Origin: an uncultured Oscillospiraceae bacterium
GTDB lineage: Bacteria; Bacillota; Clostridia; Oscillospirales; Oscillospiraceae
Reading direction: 5' to 3'
NCBI GenBank assembly: GCA_934646185.1
Contig: CAKUEH010000003.1
Span: 62,001-126,000, forward strand
DNA: 64,000 nt
Positions within the stretch are counted from its first letter, which is position 1. Each line of letters begins with the position of its first letter. The notes beneath the pieces were generated by a model that was not told the origin of the DNA, ran no database searches, and was given only the letters and a program-made list of their open reading frames with translations. Below are positions 44,653-53,679 of this stretch, piece after piece. A program made the translations under genes and the position numbers.

Positions 44653-45465
44653 ATGAAAAAGATGAACAAAATTCTGACGACTGTACTTGTCATTGCCCTT
44701 GCCGCGCTGACGCTTGCGGGCTGTGCGAAGAAGGACACCTCCCCCGTCACGACCGACGGCTCGACCTCGATGGAAAAGGTCGTCGGCACGCTCGGCGAGG
44801 CGTTCAAGGAAAAGGAAGGCATTGACGTGACCTATAACCCCACCGGCTCCGGCTCCGGCATTCAGGCTGTTTCCGAAGGCCGCTGCGACATCGGCCTGTC
44901 CAGCCGCGCGCTGAAGGACGATGAAAAGGCGACGCTGACCGAAACGACCGTCGCGCTCGACGGCATTGCCATGATCGTGAATCCCGAGAACCCCGTTTCC
45001 GACCTGACGGTCGAGCAGATCGCTGATATCTACACCGGCAAGATCACCAACTGGTCTGAGGTCGGCGGCAATGACGCCTCCATCGTCCTCATCGGCCGCG
45101 AAGCCGGTTCCGGCACGCGCGACGGCTTCGAGTCCATCACCGACACCAAGGACGCCTGCCAGTACCGTCAGGAGCTGACCTCCACCGGCGACGTCATCAC
45201 CACCGTCTCCCAGAACCCGGACGCTATCGGCTATGCTTCCCTCGCAGCGCTGAAGGACACCGTCAAGGCCCTGACCGTCGGCGGCGTGGCCCCCACGGAG
45301 GATACCGTCAAGGACGGCAGCTATGTCATCCAGCGTCCGTTCGTCCTCGTGACGAAGACCGGTGAGAAGCTCTCCGAAAACGCGCAGAAGTTCTTCGACT
45401 TCGCCCTGAGCGCGGAAGCTGCCCAGTACATTACCTCCGCCGGCGCTGTCCCGGTGAACGGCTGA
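44653..45465 (+). CDS. pstS: Phosphate-binding lipoprotein PstS
   Basis: A 270-residue lipoprotein with lipobox LTLAGC (Cys24). TTDGSTSMEKVVGTLGEAF supplies the N-terminal phosphate-binding Ser/Thr, NPTGSGSGIQAVSEGRCDIG the second loop, and IGREAGSGTRDGFE the third; these loops wrap the phosphate ion. The ATG at 44653 is chosen over upstream starts because AAAAAAGGAG precedes it and it gives a normal signal peptide. pstC begins one base after its stop. Induction at low phosphate is expected. Confidence 0.95.
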   Translation: MKKMNKILTTVLVIALAALTLAGCAKKDTSPVTTDGSTSMEKVVGTLGEAFKEKEGIDVTYNPTGSGSGIQAVSEGRCDIGLSSRALKDDEKATLTETTVALDGIAMIVNPENPVSDLTVEQIADIYTGKITNWSEVGGNDASIVLIGREAGSGTRDGFESITDTKDACQYRQELTSTGDVITTVSQNPDAIGYASLAALKDTVKALTVGGVAPTEDTVKDGSYVIQRPFVLVTKTGEKLSENAQKFFDFALSAEAAQYITSAGAVPVNG

Positions 45466-45466
45466 T

Positions 45467-46330
45467 ATGAAAAAGAAACAGACAATGGAAGACGTCGTAC
45501 ACGGCGTCTTCCTCCTGTTAGGATTGGTCACAGTCGGGTGTGTGCTGCTCATCACCGTGTACCTGATCCTGTCCGGCCTGCCGGCGATCACAAAGATCGG
45601 CCTCGGGAAATTCCTGTTCGGCACGGAATGGGCCTCGACGGCCTCCGACCCGAAATACGGCATTCTCCCCTTTATCCTCACCAGCGTATACGGCACGTGC
45701 GGCGCGATCCTGCTCGGCGTGCCCGTCGGGTTTCTGACGGCGGTGTTCCTGTCTAAAATGGCCCCCAAGAAGCTCCGCACCGTCATGGAATCGGCGGTCA
45801 GCCTGCTGGCGGGCATTCCGTCGGTCGTCTATGGCCTTGTGGGTATGCTGGTGCTCGTCCCGGGCATCCGGAAGCTGTTCCACGTGTCGGACGGGGCGAG
45901 TTTGCTTGCCGCGATGATCGTGCTGGCGATCATGATCCTGCCGTCCATCATCAAGGTCTCCGTCAACGCGCTCGATGCCGTTCCGAAGGAATATGAGGAC
46001 GCATCGCTGGCCCTTGGCGCGGCTCCGGTCGAAACGTGGTTCCGCGTGTCGGCCCCGGCGGCCAGAAGCGGCATTGCAGCCGCCGTCGTGCTGGGCGTGG
46101 GCCGCGCCATCGGCGAGGCCATGGCCGTCATGATGGTCTCTGGCAACGCGCCGAACATGCCGTCGCTGTTTGAAAGCGTGCGCTTTCTGACCACGGCGGT
46201 CGCAAGCGAAATGTCCTACGCGTCCGGCCTGCAGCGGCAGGCGCTGTTCTCCATCGCACTGGTCCTGTACCTGTTCATCATGCTCATCAACGCGGCGCTC
46301 AACTTCTTCCTGAAGCGCAAAAAGGAGTGA
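45467..46330 (+). CDS. pstC: Phosphate ABC transporter permease PstC
   Basis: A 287-residue membrane protein with about six helices. AGIPSVVYGLVGMLVLVPGI and EYEDASLALGAAPVETWFRV (EAA loop, about residues 180-200) with GVGRAIGEAMAVMMVSGNA are PstC signatures. Together with PstA it forms the channel. It starts one base after the pstS stop, with its ribosome site inside the end of pstS, and ends four bases before pstA. Confidence 0.95.
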   Translation: MKKKQTMEDVVHGVFLLLGLVTVGCVLLITVYLILSGLPAITKIGLGKFLFGTEWASTASDPKYGILPFILTSVYGTCGAILLGVPVGFLTAVFLSKMAPKKLRTVMESAVSLLAGIPSVVYGLVGMLVLVPGIRKLFHVSDGASLLAAMIVLAIMILPSIIKVSVNALDAVPKEYEDASLALGAAPVETWFRVSAPAARSGIAAAVVLGVGRAIGEAMAVMMVSGNAPNMPSLFESVRFLTTAVASEMSYASGLQRQALFSIALVLYLFIMLINAALNFFLKRKKE

Positions 46331-46334
46331 AACC

Positions 46335-47198
46335 ATGCTGACTAACAAGCTATCCGCGTCCAGACGGGCGTATACCGCCGTCATGCGCGCGCTGCTGCTC
46401 CTTGCCGCTGTGCTGACGGCCGCGCTGGTCGTGTTCATGATCGCGTATGTGCTCTATAAGGGTCTGCCGTATGTCACATGGCACCTGATCTCGACGAAGC
46501 CGAGCTACATCACCGGCGCCATCGGCATTCTGCCGGACATCTGCAACACCGTGCAGATCCTGCTCGCTTCCCTGCTGATCGTTCTGCCGCTCGGCGTGGG
46601 CGCGGCGGTCTATCTGACGGAGTATGCGCAGAACAAAAAGCTCGTCGCGGCCATTGAATACGCCGCCGAGACGCTTTCCGGCATTCCGTCCATTATTTAC
46701 GGTCTGGTCGGCATGCTCTTCTTCTGTGAGTTTCTCGGCATGCAGACGAGTTTGCTTGCCGGCGCGCTGACGCTCGTCATCATGAACCTGCCGACCGTCC
46801 TGCGCACGACGCAGGAGAGCCTGCGGACAGTCCCGCAGAGCTACCGGGAGGGTGCGTTCGGCCTCGGTGCGGGCAAGTGGCGCGTGGTGCGCACGGTCGT
46901 GCTGCCGGGGTGCATCGACGGCATTGTGACCGGCTGCATCCTCTCCGCGGGCCGCATCCTGGGCGAATCCGCCGCGCTGCTTTTCACGGCAGGCTTTGCC
47001 CACACGCTGAACAAATTCGTCATCGGGCTTGCCAGCCCCGGCGCGACGCTGACGGTCGCGCTGTACGCCTACGCGAAGGAGGAGGGCGAATTTGACGTCG
47101 CCTTCGCCATCGCGGCGATCCTTATGATCTTAACGCTTCTCATCAATCTCGCCGCCGGGATCGTCGGAAAACAGATCCAGAAACGGAGCCGGCAATGA
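46335..47198 (+). CDS. pstA: Phosphate ABC transporter permease PstA
   Basis: A 287-residue membrane protein. ETLSGIPSIIYGLVGMLFFC, the EAA loop SLRTVPQSYREGAFGLGAGK and CILSAGRILGESAALLFTAG are PstA hallmarks. The start follows AAAGGAG. Its stop overlaps the start of the pyridoxal-kinase-like gene by four bases (ATGA), so the pst operon continues into that gene instead of directly into pstB. Confidence 0.94.
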   Translation: MLTNKLSASRRAYTAVMRALLLLAAVLTAALVVFMIAYVLYKGLPYVTWHLISTKPSYITGAIGILPDICNTVQILLASLLIVLPLGVGAAVYLTEYAQNKKLVAAIEYAAETLSGIPSIIYGLVGMLFFCEFLGMQTSLLAGALTLVIMNLPTVLRTTQESLRTVPQSYREGAFGLGAGKWRVVRTVVLPGCIDGIVTGCILSAGRILGESAALLFTAGFAHTLNKFVIGLASPGATLTVALYAYAKEEGEFDVAFAIAAILMILTLLINLAAGIVGKQIQKRSRQ

Positions 47199-48010
47199 AG
47201 GCTGTCAATCCCTGCGGTCTGAAGCGGGCCGCGCTCATCAACGATCTGTCCTGCTTCGGCAAGTGCTCTCTGAGCGTGTCCATGCCGATTTTGTCCAGCT
47301 TCGGCGTGGAGACCGTGCCGCTGCCGACCGCGGTCTTATCGACGCACACAGGCGGCTTTACCGGCTTCGTCGTGCAGGACATGACGGAAAACATGCGGCT
47401 GTTCGCCGCGCACTGGAGGCGGCTCGGCGTCAAATTTGACGCCATCGTCACCGGCTACTGCTGCACGGTCGAGCAGATCCGGCTGACGGCGGAATTCATC
47501 CGCAGCTTTGCCGATGAACATACGCTCGTGCTCGTCGATCCCGTGCTGGGCGACCGCGAGGCGCTCTACACCGGCTTTACCGACGCGCACGTCGACGCCA
47601 TGCGCGAGCTGTGCAGTCTGGCCGATCTCATCACGCCCAACCGCACGGAGGCCGCGCTGCTGGCCGGGCTGTCCTTTTCCAGCGCGGATGAGACGCTTTT
47701 ATACGCGCAGCAGGTCAAGGACGTGATCATCACCAGCGTCGGCTCCGGCAATCGCATCGGCTATCTGGCGCGGCTGGACGGGCGCGTGACGCTTGTGCAG
47801 AAGGAAGCCGTCGATATGATCGTGCATGGCGCGGGCGACGTATTTACCAGCGCGCTGTGCGGCGAGCTGCTGAACGAACAGGCGCCGCAGACGGCGCTGC
47901 TGCGCGCGGCGGACTTCTGCGACAGCTGCATCCATGAAACGGCCAAGCGGCAGCCCGGCCACTGGTACGGGCTGGCCTTCGAGCCGGTATTGAAAGGAAC
48001 TCGTGTATGA
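47195..48010 (+). CDS. Pyridoxal/pyridoxamine kinase-like protein inside the pst operon
   Basis: A 271-residue ribokinase-superfamily enzyme of the PdxK/PdxY type. RAALINDLSCFGKCSLSVSM and PTAVLSTHTGGFTG bind the B6 vitamer; LVLVDPVLGD, LITPNRTEAALLAGL and the anion-hole motif VHGAGDVFTSALCGEL (catalytic Asp near residue 218) bind ATP and catalyse transfer. It would phosphorylate pyridoxal, pyridoxamine or pyridoxine. It overlaps pstA by four bases and pstB by four, so it is translated as part of the phosphate-uptake operon, an unusual position. Reciprocal overlap makes a random insertion unlikely to be recent. Confidence 0.88.
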   Translation: MKAVNPCGLKRAALINDLSCFGKCSLSVSMPILSSFGVETVPLPTAVLSTHTGGFTGFVVQDMTENMRLFAAHWRRLGVKFDAIVTGYCCTVEQIRLTAEFIRSFADEHTLVLVDPVLGDREALYTGFTDAHVDAMRELCSLADLITPNRTEAALLAGLSFSSADETLLYAQQVKDVIITSVGSGNRIGYLARLDGRVTLVQKEAVDMIVHGAGDVFTSALCGELLNEQAPQTALLRAADFCDSCIHETAKRQPGHWYGLAFEPVLKGTRV

Positions 48011-48762
48011 ACGATATTATCACAGTCAAAGACCTGCAGCTCTGGTACGGGCAGACGAAGGCGCTCAAGGGCGTGTCGATGAACATCCCTGAAAAGAGCA
48101 TCACGGCCCTCATCGGCCCCTCCGGCTGCGGAAAATCGACGTTTCTCAAGACGCTCGACCGCATGAACGATCTGATCCCGGGCGTGCGCATTGAGGGCGA
48201 AGTCCAATATAACGGGCAGGATATCTTCGCGCCGTCCGTGGACGTGAACGAGCTGCGGCGCGAGATCGGTATGGTCTTCCAGAAGCCGAACCCCTTCCCC
48301 ATGAGCATCTACGACAACATTGCCTACGGCCCCCGGACGCACGGCGTGCGCAGAAAGGACGAGCTGGACGAGATCGTCGAGCAGTCGCTGCGCGGCGCGG
48401 CGATCTGGGACGAGGTCAAGGACCGGCTGAAAAAGAGCGCGCTGGGTCTTTCCGGCGGCCAGCAGCAGCGGCTGTGCATCGCGCGGGCGCTGGCCGTGCA
48501 GCCGCAGGTTTTGCTGATGGACGAGCCGACAAGCGCGCTCGACCCCATCTCGACCTCCAAGATCGAAGAGCTCGCCACAAATCTGAAGGAGCAGTACACC
48601 ATCATCATCGTCACGCATAACATGCAGCAGGCGCTGCGCATTTCGGACAAAACAGCGTTTTTCCTTCTGGGCGAGCTGATCGAATACGACGACACGCAGA
48701 AGCTGTTCTACCAGCCGAAGGAAAAGCGCACCGAGGATTACATCACCGGGAGGTTCGGATAA
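48007..48762 (+). CDS. pstB: Phosphate ABC transporter ATPase PstB
   Basis: A 251-residue ATPase. Walker A GPSGCGKST (about residues 37-45), a Q-loop in GMVFQKPNPFPMSIYDNIAY (PstB-specific), signature LSGGQQQRLCIARAL (about 147-161) and Walker B VLLMDEPTSALD are all present. It energises PstCA. The start overlaps the preceding kinase gene by four bases and its stop touches the phoU start at 48762. Confidence 0.96.
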   Translation: MNDIITVKDLQLWYGQTKALKGVSMNIPEKSITALIGPSGCGKSTFLKTLDRMNDLIPGVRIEGEVQYNGQDIFAPSVDVNELRREIGMVFQKPNPFPMSIYDNIAYGPRTHGVRRKDELDEIVEQSLRGAAIWDEVKDRLKKSALGLSGGQQQRLCIARALAVQPQVLLMDEPTSALDPISTSKIEELATNLKEQYTIIIVTHNMQQALRISDKTAFFLLGELIEYDDTQKLFYQPKEKRTEDYITGRFG

Positions 48763-49421
48763 TGAGAAGCAAATTTGACCAGCAGCTCGCCCTGCTCAAT
48801 GAAGAGCTGACGCAGATGGGCGAAACGTGTGCAAAGGCCATCTGCCTTGCCGCGCAGGCGCTCGAAGAGCAGAACGCAGCGACCGCCGCGCCGGTCGCGG
48901 AGCTGGAAGAACAGACAAACGAGCAGGAGCGCTCGATCGAGGCGCTGTGCCTGAAGCTGCTTTTGCAGCAGCAGCCGGTCGCGCGCGATCTGCGGCAGAT
49001 CTCGGCAGCGCTCAAGATGATTACAGATATGGAGCGCATCGGCGACCAGGCGGCGGATATCGCGGAGATCATTCCGTTCTTCCTCAGTCACAACACGTTT
49101 GACTGCACGCTCGTCTGCCGCATGGCGCAGCAGGCCAGCTCCATGGTCACGCAGAGCGTGGACGCCTTTGTCCGACGGGACGTCGATCTGGCCCGTTCGA
49201 TTGCGAAGCAGGATGATCTGGTCGACGAGGATTTTTCCAACGTCAAGCAGGCGCTGATTGCCGCCATTGCCCGCGAGCCGGGTCAGGGCGAAGTCGCGCT
49301 GGATCTGCTGATGATCGCGAAATACTTTGAACGCATCGGCGACCATGCGGTCAACCTGTCCGAGTGGGTCGAATTCTCCGTCACGGGCGTCCACAAGCAC
49401 GACGGCGTGGAATACGAATAA
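48762..49421 (+). CDS. phoU: Phosphate-uptake regulator PhoU
   Basis: A 219-residue all-helical protein made of two three-helix repeats, each with an ExxxD-type metal-binding motif; visible blocks are MITDMERIGDQAADIAEIIP and MIAKYFERIGDHAVNLSEWV. PhoU restrains the Pst transporter and the Pho sensor kinase when phosphate is plentiful. The start shares bases with the end of pstB. It closes the operon, with a terminator 15 bases after its stop. No phoR/phoP pair is in the window. Confidence 0.95.
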   Translation: MRSKFDQQLALLNEELTQMGETCAKAICLAAQALEEQNAATAAPVAELEEQTNEQERSIEALCLKLLLQQQPVARDLRQISAALKMITDMERIGDQAADIAEIIPFFLSHNTFDCTLVCRMAQQASSMVTQSVDAFVRRDVDLARSIAKQDDLVDEDFSNVKQALIAAIAREPGQGEVALDLLMIAKYFERIGDHAVNLSEWVEFSVTGVHKHDGVEYE

Positions 49422-49436
49422 GCTCCCCTTTTCAAA

Positions 49437-49470
49437 AGCCGCAGGCCCTTCTCCGGGCTTGCGGCTTTTT
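49437..49470 (+). terminator. Rho-independent terminator of the pst operon
   Basis: AGCCGCAGGCCC (49437-49448) pairs with GGGCTTGCGGCT (49455-49466, one G-U pair) over a six-base loop, followed by TTTT. Confidence 0.88.
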
Positions 49471-49513
49471 GCCGCGTGTATTATAATAATTATACGGAAA
49501 AGGAGGACTGTCT

Positions 49514-49978
49514 ATGGACGATTCGATCATCCGGCTCACGGACAGGCCGGAATTGAAAGCGCGGGCCGCCGCGTGGTTCCATGCAAAATGGGGCGTGCCG
49601 GAGCAGGCATATCTGGACAGCATGGAGACCGCGCTGCGCAGAGAAAGCCCTGTGCCGCAGTGGTATCTGGCGCTGGAGGGTACGCGCATCATCGGCGGTA
49701 TGGGCGTCATTGAAAACGATTTTCATGACCGCAAGGATCTGACGCCGAACGTCTGCGCCGTCTATACCGAGCCGGATCGCCGCTGCCGCGGCGTGGCGGG
49801 CGCGCTTCTGCGGTTCGTCTGCCGGGATATGCACGAACAGGGCGTCGACACGCTCTATCTGCTGACCGACCACACCGGCTTCTACGAGCGCTATGGCTGG
49901 GAATTCTTCTGCATGGTACAGGGCGACGGAGAAGAAACCCCATCGCGGATGTATGTGCATCGGTTCCGCGATGCATAA
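49514..49978 (+). CDS. GNAT-family N-acetyltransferase
   Basis: A 154-residue acetyl-CoA-dependent acetyltransferase of unknown substrate. LALEGTRIIGGMGVIENDF is the central beta strands, and VYTEPDRRCRGVAGALLRFV carries the pyrophosphate-binding (Q/R)xxGxA motif (RCRGVA). LYLLTDHTGFYERYGWEFF is a typical C-terminal GNAT segment. The start follows AAAAGGAGG. It stands alone between the pst terminator and the second 160-bp repeat. Confidence 0.88.
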   Translation: MDDSIIRLTDRPELKARAAAWFHAKWGVPEQAYLDSMETALRRESPVPQWYLALEGTRIIGGMGVIENDFHDRKDLTPNVCAVYTEPDRRCRGVAGALLRFVCRDMHEQGVDTLYLLTDHTGFYERYGWEFFCMVQGDGEETPSRMYVHRFRDA

Positions 49979-50009
49979 CCGAAAAACACAACCGGCGCGG
50001 GAGCGCCCA

Positions 50010-50171
50010 AGGCTTCCCTTGGGCGCAAGGGAAGCTGTCAGCGAAGCTGACTGAAGGGATTCGAACGCAGCATATTTCGAAGCACTCTGAGATTTGCCGC
50101 AAATCCCCTCCGTCATTTTCTTCGAAAATGCCACCTCCCCTTCCCGCGCGGGGCGCGGCAAGGGGAGGCTT
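50010..50171. repeat. 160-bp dispersed repeat with hairpins at both ends, copy 2
   Basis: It aligns end to end with 44291-44450: left hairpin GGCTTCCCTTGGGC...GGGAAGCTG, near-identical centre (GCCGCAAATCCCCTCCGTCA to TCTTCGAAAATGCCACC), and right hairpin CCTCCCCTTCCCGCGCGGGG...GGGGAGG. The right arm is identical over more than 20 bases to 36437-36462. Noncoding. Confidence 0.82.
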
Positions 50172-50230
50172 CGCCGCAATGATTTTCGTCCGCTTTTGAC
50201 GCAAATTCCAGATCGTTTCTACAGGAGTAA

Positions 50231-50548
50231 ATGAAACCGCTTATGAAAAAAGTCAGGATCACGGTCATGAAGGTGGGGTGTTATCCCGATCTGATGGCGG
50301 AATATGAAAACCCGATGGAGCATGCGTGCGATATGCGGCTTGGGCAGGTGTTCATCGCGGACGGGTGGAACCGGCCGGAGGGGCTCTGTCTGAGCGCATG
50401 GGAGAGTATGTCGCCGTTCGTGCTGGCGCTGGCCAGCGGCGGGGAGAATCTTTACGACGGGTGGATGAAAAATCCGAGATCCGCCATGATCTCCTGCAAC
50501 GACGGCTTCCGGCCCGTGAGCTTTTTATTGGAGGCTGTCGACGCTTGA
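50231..50548 (+). CDS. TIGR04076-family small protein
   Basis: About 105 residues. VRITVMKVGCYPDLMAEYEN, then GLCLSAWESMSPFVLALASG and RSAMISCNDGFRPVSFLLEA, match the TIGR04076 family of uncharacterised proteins with conserved Cys and Trp residues. Function is unknown. The ATG at 50231 has AGGAG only four bases upstream; the ATG at 50243 is an alternative. A small GCTGTC/GACAGC hairpin follows at 50534-50552, overlapping the stop. It precedes the flavodoxin gene by about 50 bases. Confidence 0.7.
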   Translation: MKPLMKKVRITVMKVGCYPDLMAEYENPMEHACDMRLGQVFIADGWNRPEGLCLSAWESMSPFVLALASGGENLYDGWMKNPRSAMISCNDGFRPVSFLLEAVDA

Positions 50549-50595
50549 CAGCTTTGCTATACTGAAAACAGAATACGAAACAGGAGGTTTTTCTC

Positions 50596-51072
50596 ATGAG
50601 TAAAACACTTGTCGCTTATTTTTCCGCGTCCGGCGTGACGAAAAAGCTGGCGCAGACGCTGGCGGACGCCATCGGGGCCGATCTGTTTGAGATCGAGCCG
50701 AAGGTCCCCTACACGCGCGCCGACCTCAACTGGATGGACAAGCAGTCCCGCAGCACTATCGAGATGCAGAATCCCGCGTCCCGCCCGGAGATCGCGGGCA
50801 GCTGCGAACGCATCGCGGACTATGATACCGTTTTCGTCGGCTTCCCCATCTGGTGGTACGTCGCGCCGACCATCGTCAACACGTTTCTGGAGAGCTGCGA
50901 TCTGACGGGCAAGACTGTCGTTCCGTTCGCCACCTCCGGCGGCAGCGGCATGGGCGGCACGAACAAGGCGCTCGTGCCGAGCTGCAAAGGCGCGCGGCTG
51001 CTCGAGGGCAAGGTCTTCCGCAGCAGCACAGACGCGGAGACCCTGCGCAAGTGGGCCGGGACGCTGAAATAA
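50596..51072 (+). CDS. Flavodoxin-like FMN protein
   Basis: A 158-residue flavodoxin-fold protein. The FMN phosphate loop is LVAYFSASGVTKKLAQTLAD (residues 5-24, SxSGxT-type), FVGFPIWWYVAPTIVNTFLE contributes the isoalloxazine-stacking Trp/Tyr, and TSGGSGMGGTNKAL the third loop. It belongs to the short NAD(P)H-quinone/flavodoxin_4 group used as electron carrier or reductase; the partner is unknown. The start follows ACAGGAGG. It is monocistronic by spacing. Confidence 0.9.
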   Translation: MSKTLVAYFSASGVTKKLAQTLADAIGADLFEIEPKVPYTRADLNWMDKQSRSTIEMQNPASRPEIAGSCERIADYDTVFVGFPIWWYVAPTIVNTFLESCDLTGKTVVPFATSGGSGMGGTNKALVPSCKGARLLEGKVFRSSTDAETLRKWAGTLK

Positions 51073-51123
51073 GCACGCGCGTCCGCGTTCTTTCTCCCGC
51101 ATCAAACAAAGGAGGGCCAGACT

Positions 51124-53580
51124 ATGCCTGTTCTTGCGCAGCTCGCCGTTGCGGCCGCTGTCTATGCCATTGACAGACCCTATTCCTACCGCGTGCCGGA
51201 GGAGATGCCGCTGCAGGCGGGCATGCGCGTGCTTGTGCCGTTCGGCCGCGGGAACCGCCGGACGGAGGGCGTCGTTCTGTCCCTGCAGACGGGAGACGCG
51301 GCGGGGCTCAAGACCGTCGAGCGCATGCTCGACGACGCGCCGATCCTGACGGACGGCCAGCTCCGCCTCGCCGCGTTTATGAAAGAGCGCTATTTCTGCA
51401 CGTTTTACGAGGCCGTCAAGGCCATCCTCCCCGCCGGGTTCTGGTTCGACGAAAAGAAGACGCTGACGCTCGTGTCCGGCGCGCAGGACAAGCTGCCGCC
51501 CGGCATGGCGAATTCCAGCGCGGCGGCGCTCGTGCAGCTTTTGACGGATCTCGGCGGCAGCGCGCCGGAGCGGACGCTCCGGCAGCAGTTCGAGTCCCCG
51601 CAGACGTTTGACGCCGCCGTGCAGGCGCTGCGCAAGCGCCGTCTGCTGCGTGCGGACGCTTCGCTCACGCAGAAGACCGGCGAAAAGGCCGTCAGGGTCG
51701 CGTCTCTCGCCGTGAGCGCGGAGGAGGCGGAGCAGTTCGCCGGCAAAAAGCAGAGCTCCGCGCCCCTGCAGGCGGCGTTGCTGCGCCTGCTGTGTACCGT
51801 CGGCGCAGGCCCGTGCCGCGAGCTGTGCGAGCTGACCGGCGCGAGCATGCAGACCGTCTCCCGCCTTGCAAAGCTCGGCCTGATCGCGCTGTCTGAGCAG
51901 GAGCGGCTGCGCAGCCCGAAGCGCGAGGACGTACCGCCCGCAGGGCCGCTGACGCTGAGCGAAGAGCAGCAGGCGGCCTTTGACGGCCTGAACCGGCAGC
52001 TGCAGCAGGAAAAGCCCGGCGCGGCGCTTCTCTACGGCGTGACGGGCAGCGGCAAGACATCGGTCTATCTCGCGCTCATCCGGCGCGCACTGGATATGGG
52101 CCGCTCCGCTATGCTGCTCGTGCCGGAAATTGCGCTGACGCCGCAGCTGCTGCATAAGATGACGGCCCACTTCGGCAAGACCGTCGCCGTGCTCCATTCG
52201 AGCCTGCGCGTGGGCGAACGCTATGACGAATGGCGGCGCATCGCGCGCGGCGAGGCCCGCGTCGTGGTCGGCACACGCTCGGCGGTCTTCGCGCCGCTGG
52301 AAAATCCCGGTCTGCTGATTCTGGACGAAGAGCAGGAGCATACCTATAAATCCGAAAACGCCCCGCGCTACCACGCGCGGGAGATCGCGCTCTACCGCGG
52401 CGCAAAATCCGGCGCGCTTGTGCTCTTCGGCTCGGCGACGCCGTCCATCGAGACGATGTATCTGGCCAAAACGGGCGTTTACAGCCTGTATACGCTCAAA
52501 ACCCGCTACAACGGCCGCGCGCTGCCCGACGCGCGCATCATCGACATGAAGCAGGAGCTTCGCGCGGGCAACGATCTCGATCTGAGCCGCGAGCTGGAGG
52601 AAGGCATCCGCGACGCGATCCTGGACAAAAAGCAGTCCATCCTGTTTCTGAACCGGCGCGGCAACAGCCGGTATCTGGTCTGCATGGACTGCGGCGACGT
52701 GCCGCAGTGCCCGCGGTGCAGCGTCCATCTGACCTACCACTCCTCCGGCCGCCGCCTGATGTGCCACTATTGCGGCTTTACCGCGCCCGCGCATGCGCGC
52801 TGCGGCAAATGCGGCGGCGCGATGAAGGCCATCGGCAGCGGCACGCAGAAGATTGAGCAGGAGCTGAAGGCCCTGTTCCCCGACACGGAGGTTCTGCGCA
52901 TGGACGCCGATACCGTGCCCGCCGCAGGCGGGCATGAGGCGATGCTCAAAAAATTCCGCGAGCAGCAGATCCCGATCCTGCTCGGCACGCAGATGGTCGC
53001 CAAGGGGTTGGATTTCCCGTCTGTGACGCTCGTCGGCGTCATCGACGCGGACATGAGCCTGTATGTCGACAATTTCCGCGCCGCCGAAACGACATTCTCG
53101 CTCATCACGCAGGTCGTGGGCCGCTCCGGGCGCGGCGCGGACGCGGGCTGCGCCATGATCCAGACCATGACGCCGGAGCACCCCGTGCTGCGGCTCGCCG
53201 CAAGGCAGGATTACGATGCGTTTTACGAGCTGGAGCTGCAGATGCGGCAGCTGCGCGGCTGCCCGCCGTTTTCGGATCTGTTCACCATCACGGTCGCGGG
53301 ACTGGAGGAACGCGGGCTGATCGAGGCCAGCGTCCGTCTGCGCGACGCGCTCGCCGCCAATCTTCAGAAGGAGCCGTACTGCCGCGCGCCCGCGCAGCTG
53401 CTCGGCCCTGCCCCGGCCAGCGTCGCCCGCGTCAACTATTCCTACCGCTATCAGCTGACGCTGGTCTGCAAAAATTCCGCCGCCATCCGCCGTCTGCTGG
53501 CCTTTGTGCTTGCGGAATTCTCCAAGGATCGTCGGAACAAGGGCATTACGGCTTTGATCGACATCAATTCCTACCAATAA
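51124..53580 (+). CDS. priA: Primosomal replication-restart helicase PriA
   Basis: An 818-residue superfamily-2 DNA helicase. The N-terminal 3'-OH-binding domain (YAIDRPYSYRVPEEMPLQAG, VLVPFGRGNRRTEGVVL) precedes Walker A LLYGVTGSGKTSVYLALIRR near residue 304, Walker B LLILDEEQEHTYKSENAPRY near residue 400 (DEEQ instead of the commoner DEEH), and the zinc region (CMDCGDVPQCPRC, MCHYCG, CGKCGG; about residues 519-562). GTQMVAKGLDFPSVTLVGVI is motif V-VI territory. It reloads the replisome at stalled forks. The start follows AAAGGAGGG. Often neighboured by def/fmt; not here. Confidence 0.96.
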   Translation: MPVLAQLAVAAAVYAIDRPYSYRVPEEMPLQAGMRVLVPFGRGNRRTEGVVLSLQTGDAAGLKTVERMLDDAPILTDGQLRLAAFMKERYFCTFYEAVKAILPAGFWFDEKKTLTLVSGAQDKLPPGMANSSAAALVQLLTDLGGSAPERTLRQQFESPQTFDAAVQALRKRRLLRADASLTQKTGEKAVRVASLAVSAEEAEQFAGKKQSSAPLQAALLRLLCTVGAGPCRELCELTGASMQTVSRLAKLGLIALSEQERLRSPKREDVPPAGPLTLSEEQQAAFDGLNRQLQQEKPGAALLYGVTGSGKTSVYLALIRRALDMGRSAMLLVPEIALTPQLLHKMTAHFGKTVAVLHSSLRVGERYDEWRRIARGEARVVVGTRSAVFAPLENPGLLILDEEQEHTYKSENAPRYHAREIALYRGAKSGALVLFGSATPSIETMYLAKTGVYSLYTLKTRYNGRALPDARIIDMKQELRAGNDLDLSRELEEGIRDAILDKKQSILFLNRRGNSRYLVCMDCGDVPQCPRCSVHLTYHSSGRRLMCHYCGFTAPAHARCGKCGGAMKAIGSGTQKIEQELKALFPDTEVLRMDADTVPAAGGHEAMLKKFREQQIPILLGTQMVAKGLDFPSVTLVGVIDADMSLYVDNFRAAETTFSLITQVVGRSGRGADAGCAMIQTMTPEHPVLRLAARQDYDAFYELELQMRQLRGCPPFSDLFTITVAGLEERGLIEASVRLRDALAANLQKEPYCRAPAQLLGPAPASVARVNYSYRYQLTLVCKNSAAIRRLLAFVLAEFSKDRRNKGITALIDINSYQ

Positions 53581-53614
53581 AATGCGCAGCTGTTTGGTTA
53601 TTTCGCCCAAACAG

Positions 53615-53643
53615 TTGCAATTTGTAATCAAATCTGTTATACT
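53615..53643 (+). promoter_or_regulatory. Promoter of the SLH-lysozyme gene
   Basis: TTGCAA (53615-53620), 17 bases, TATACT (53638-53643), 36 bases before the GTG start. A CTGTTTGG/CCAAACAG hairpin (53590-53614), possibly the priA terminator, ends exactly at the -35. Confidence 0.7.
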
Positions 53644-53679
53644 ATCCCCGATTTGATGCAAAGAAAGGAGCGTGACAGA

